Origin: Salvator merianae
Taxonomy: Eukaryota; Chordata; Lepidosauria; Squamata; Teiidae
Direction of reading: 5' to 3'
DNA: 64,000 nucleotides
NCBI GenBank assembly: GCA_003586115.2
Contig: QVOM02000115.1
Span: 9,931,980 to 9,995,979, forward strand
Part shown: positions 61,441 through 64,000 of the stretch, piece by piece
Position numbering within the stretch: position 1 is the first letter of the stretch
Layout: the number at the start of each line of letters is the position of its first letter
Program-made: the position numbers and the translations under genes
Notes under the pieces: generated by a model
Databases searched by the model: none
Told to the model about the DNA's origin: nothing
What the model saw: the letters and a program-made list of their open reading frames with translations, nothing else

Positions 61441-64000
61441 TGCAGGACCTAAGCTGTCAAGCTCCCCCATATTGCATCCCATAGGACCCCAAGTAGCCCA
61501 ACTTGCCTTTTTTGATACCTAAGGGATCCCCAGCATATTTCCATTCAGTCCTTCTACTTTGTAGGGAATATACTTTCTCCCCCGGGGCCAGAAGACACTA
61601 TACAACTCAGCTCCTTTAACTCTCGGGCACAGCTGGAACTTACCCAGCCTCAGCTCTTTATGTTTGAATTGTGATGTAATGCCTTTCCTCCTTGCCTCAT
61701 TAAAGTGTTCCCCTGAAGATTTGTATTTTAGCCTATGGGTAAGACTATAGTCTATTATTAGTTTGTTAGTTTGACTGGATCTCTGATGTATCTCTGTGGT
61801 TTGAATTAGCCTCTGATCTGTTAAGATCCTTTTTACTTCTATCTGTTGTTGACGACAGAGACTTGTCCATAGCTGGTAGCAAAGTTATAATAAAGAATTC
61901 TCATCTCTTTTTTCTTTGGACATGAACCTTGCTATCAGATATAACACTTAAATTTACTCTGCAGCACCTGTAGACTGAATCTATTCTATCCACAGTTTCA
62001 GTCAGTTATTTCTTCTGCCACTGAAAAAAGAGCCTATGGTCCCACTTTACTAATTTAAAATCATCAATGTGGGGCTAGAATATAGTACAAGTGATTCATG
62101 TGTTACACATCATAGTGAGTTGAAAATGCCTTTTAGAGCATAATTTAAATGGCTTCTGAGGCATGGTTCGAAACAAGTTTGAGGCAGCCTGAAAATGTAT
62201 CTTCTGAAATAATTATTTTGGACCCCTGGGTTTTGGTTTTAGTCTCACTGGATCTCTGGTGCCAAAGTTAACAATCCCCCCATGAACAATTAAAGGGATT
62301 ATGTTGTGTGCTTACTCAAGTTGATGAATTCAGCACTATTAGACTCTGGAAACCCTTTTTGTGCTAATGAAAAAAGTTATGTTGAATCATTTATATTGAG
62401 CAACACAAGCACTCTCATAACCTCCAAAGTCAGGGCAAAATGAGCCTCCATGCCCCCATGTTTGGTGTCAGGACTTTCATGTCTTAACTTTTTTGTTCCC
62501 CAGGACAAGTTCTAACAGTGTTTGGTCTCTTCAACAATAGAATAAAAGAAGATATGGTGGAAATCTCAGAGGGGTTTCACATCTTTGCTAATGAAAGGGT
62601 GCACACTGCTTTGAAACAAACAATTTGTATACTATTTGGTGGTGGGTGAGTAAACTTGGGTGGCTTTGTAGACCAGGAGGAAGAGGCAGACCCATGCTGT
62701 CAATCATGGAAGATTTCAAGAAGAAAGGGGGAAGTGTAAAGTTGATGCACTGCTTGTGGGTGGGCCAGAAAAGAGGGGATATGCATAGATTCAGAAAGAC
62801 AACAAGAAAAGATATGTCTGTAGGAATGATTGAATGAAATATTGCTTAACTGTCAAGGGTTCCTGTACTAAGTGCAGTCCACTAGAGGCTGTATTAGTCC
62901 ATAATATGTCCCCTTTGAAGCTACATTATGGCATACAATCAACTTTGAGTCTGGCCATAGACTGGCCCTTCAGCGAGAATAGTGGAAGACCTAAAGCTTT
63001 TTCTGCAAGTCACATCCTAGTTGGTTGGGGTGTTTGTTCCAGCTAGCTCCTGCTAGAGCAGCTTCCACTTTGGCTTACTGTAGAGCTCAGGTTAGCCACA
63101 TACCTTACCTGCCTGGCTTGCAACTGAGGAATGAGCAGTGAGGAAGGCAGACAGCAGTAGCAGCAACAAGAGGTCTGAAATAGCAATGCTAGTGACATGG
63201 TGTGGCAGCGCTGGTAATAATTTAGATGGGCCTGTGACCACTTGGTCCATGTACTCTTTGGACCTGAAGTACTGCTAGACATGGAACAATCAGTTTCAAA
63301 TCCTCTGTCACCTATGGCAAGATTCTAGGGCCTTTGCAAAAGACCAGTTCCCCATGTCCTGTCAGGCATTAGATGAGTGATGGTCTTCTTTTCTCCTTCG
63401 CATTTTTTTACCCTTTCAACAGCAATCACTGGCACTGAAAGGGAAGCAAAAAGAACAACAATCCACTTCTGAAAGGGGAAGAAAAAAACCCACTACTTAT
63501 CAGCTGTTCAGTGGGCAGAAAATGACTTATTTTTGGAGCCTGAAGATTCTGTTTCATTGGAACTCAAAATATTCTGATGAAACAGAACCTGGTATTGGTT
63601 CAAACAAGCCGTTATTTGAAAGGACATTTTGTTTGTGCAACACTGGAAGTGGCTTGTTTCATATGTAAAATATTTTGATTAAAAATGTTTTGCACATCTC
63701 TAACACAAACAAAAGATCCAGCATTTCTCATCTTCCTTCTAGGTGGAGCTGTTAGAATCCGACTGAAATTATTGCAGAATATATGGGTAAGGTCCACATG
63801 ATCAGGAATCCTGATTACAGTATAATCTTTCACTTCATGGTTGGTAATGGTTGTATAATCATCATCATCATCATAATTGATTTGCTCATGTAATCTTACC
63901 ACAGAATTCAGCAAGTGGTGCCTCTTCTAGTATTGAATTAAATATGATCACCTGCAGCTTGATAGAACCACTTCTGAAAGATCAAATCCAAAAGTTAAAT

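Larger units (their letters stand above)
47421..64000. other. Intergenic region downstream of CPS1
   Basis: Contains the SINE, L2-like, LTR-like and microsatellite features listed separately. In 51601-53734, 54641-60759 and 61441-64000 I see no exon with a recognisable protein family, no RNA gene and only minor repeats (a hairpin at 56344-56412, GGTTCA-rich sequence at 60142-60260). No ERBB4 exon was seen. Confidence 0.7.

Noticed and set aside
46930..64000. Exons of a downstream neighbour such as ERBB4 on the minus strand
   Set aside because: I looked through the longer frames on both strands and saw no kinase or receptor sequence; the longer recognisable ones are LINE fragments.

Overview
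The window is vertebrate nuclear DNA, most likely from a squamate reptile (a lizard). It has a split, intron-rich gene with standard GT/AG splice sites. Its repeats are a mix of BovB, CR1, L2-like and L1 LINEs, tRNA-derived SINEs of squamate type, and hAT- and Harbinger-like DNA transposons. BovB together with CR1 and L2 fits a lizard better than a mammal or a bird. No species can be named from this sequence alone. There are no operons, CRISPR arrays or bacterial features.

The only protein-coding gene I can support is the 3' part of CPS1 (mitochondrial carbamoyl-phosphate synthase I), on the + strand. Eleven exons lie between 1209 and 46929. They encode the last 365 residues and align without gaps to the C-terminus of the 1500-residue human protein, so they should be human exons 28-38. 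They cover the second half of the C-terminal ATP-grasp domain (exons at 1209-15204), a linker (15928-23529) and the MGS-like allosteric domain that binds N-acetylglutamate (34610-46929). All six known N-acetylglutamate contacts and the metal/ATP-binding residues Q/E/N/R are kept, so the gene looks functional. Most of the ORFs longer than 60 codons elsewhere are chance frames or transposon remnants.

The introns are filled with transposons. The first complete intron (1285-10302) holds an L2-like fragment, a tRNA-SINE, a snap-back palindrome and a long BovB copy. That BovB copy was itself hit by a CR1 and by a retroposed tRNA-Glu. The introns at 16003-23430 and 34670-41933 each hold one copy of the same Harbinger-like element (TIR GGCCGCGTTCCGACA). 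The intron at 34670-41933 also holds the most striking object in the window. This is a 2.2-kb hAT-like element with a perfect 8-bp target-site duplication, whose interior has expanded into about 12 head-to-tail copies of a 144-bp monomer that is itself a palindrome.

Downstream of CPS1 (about 47400-64000) I see L2-like and SINE copies, microsatellites and an LTR-retrotransposon-like piece, but no exon of a neighbouring gene. Known CPS1 synteny would place ERBB4 further downstream.
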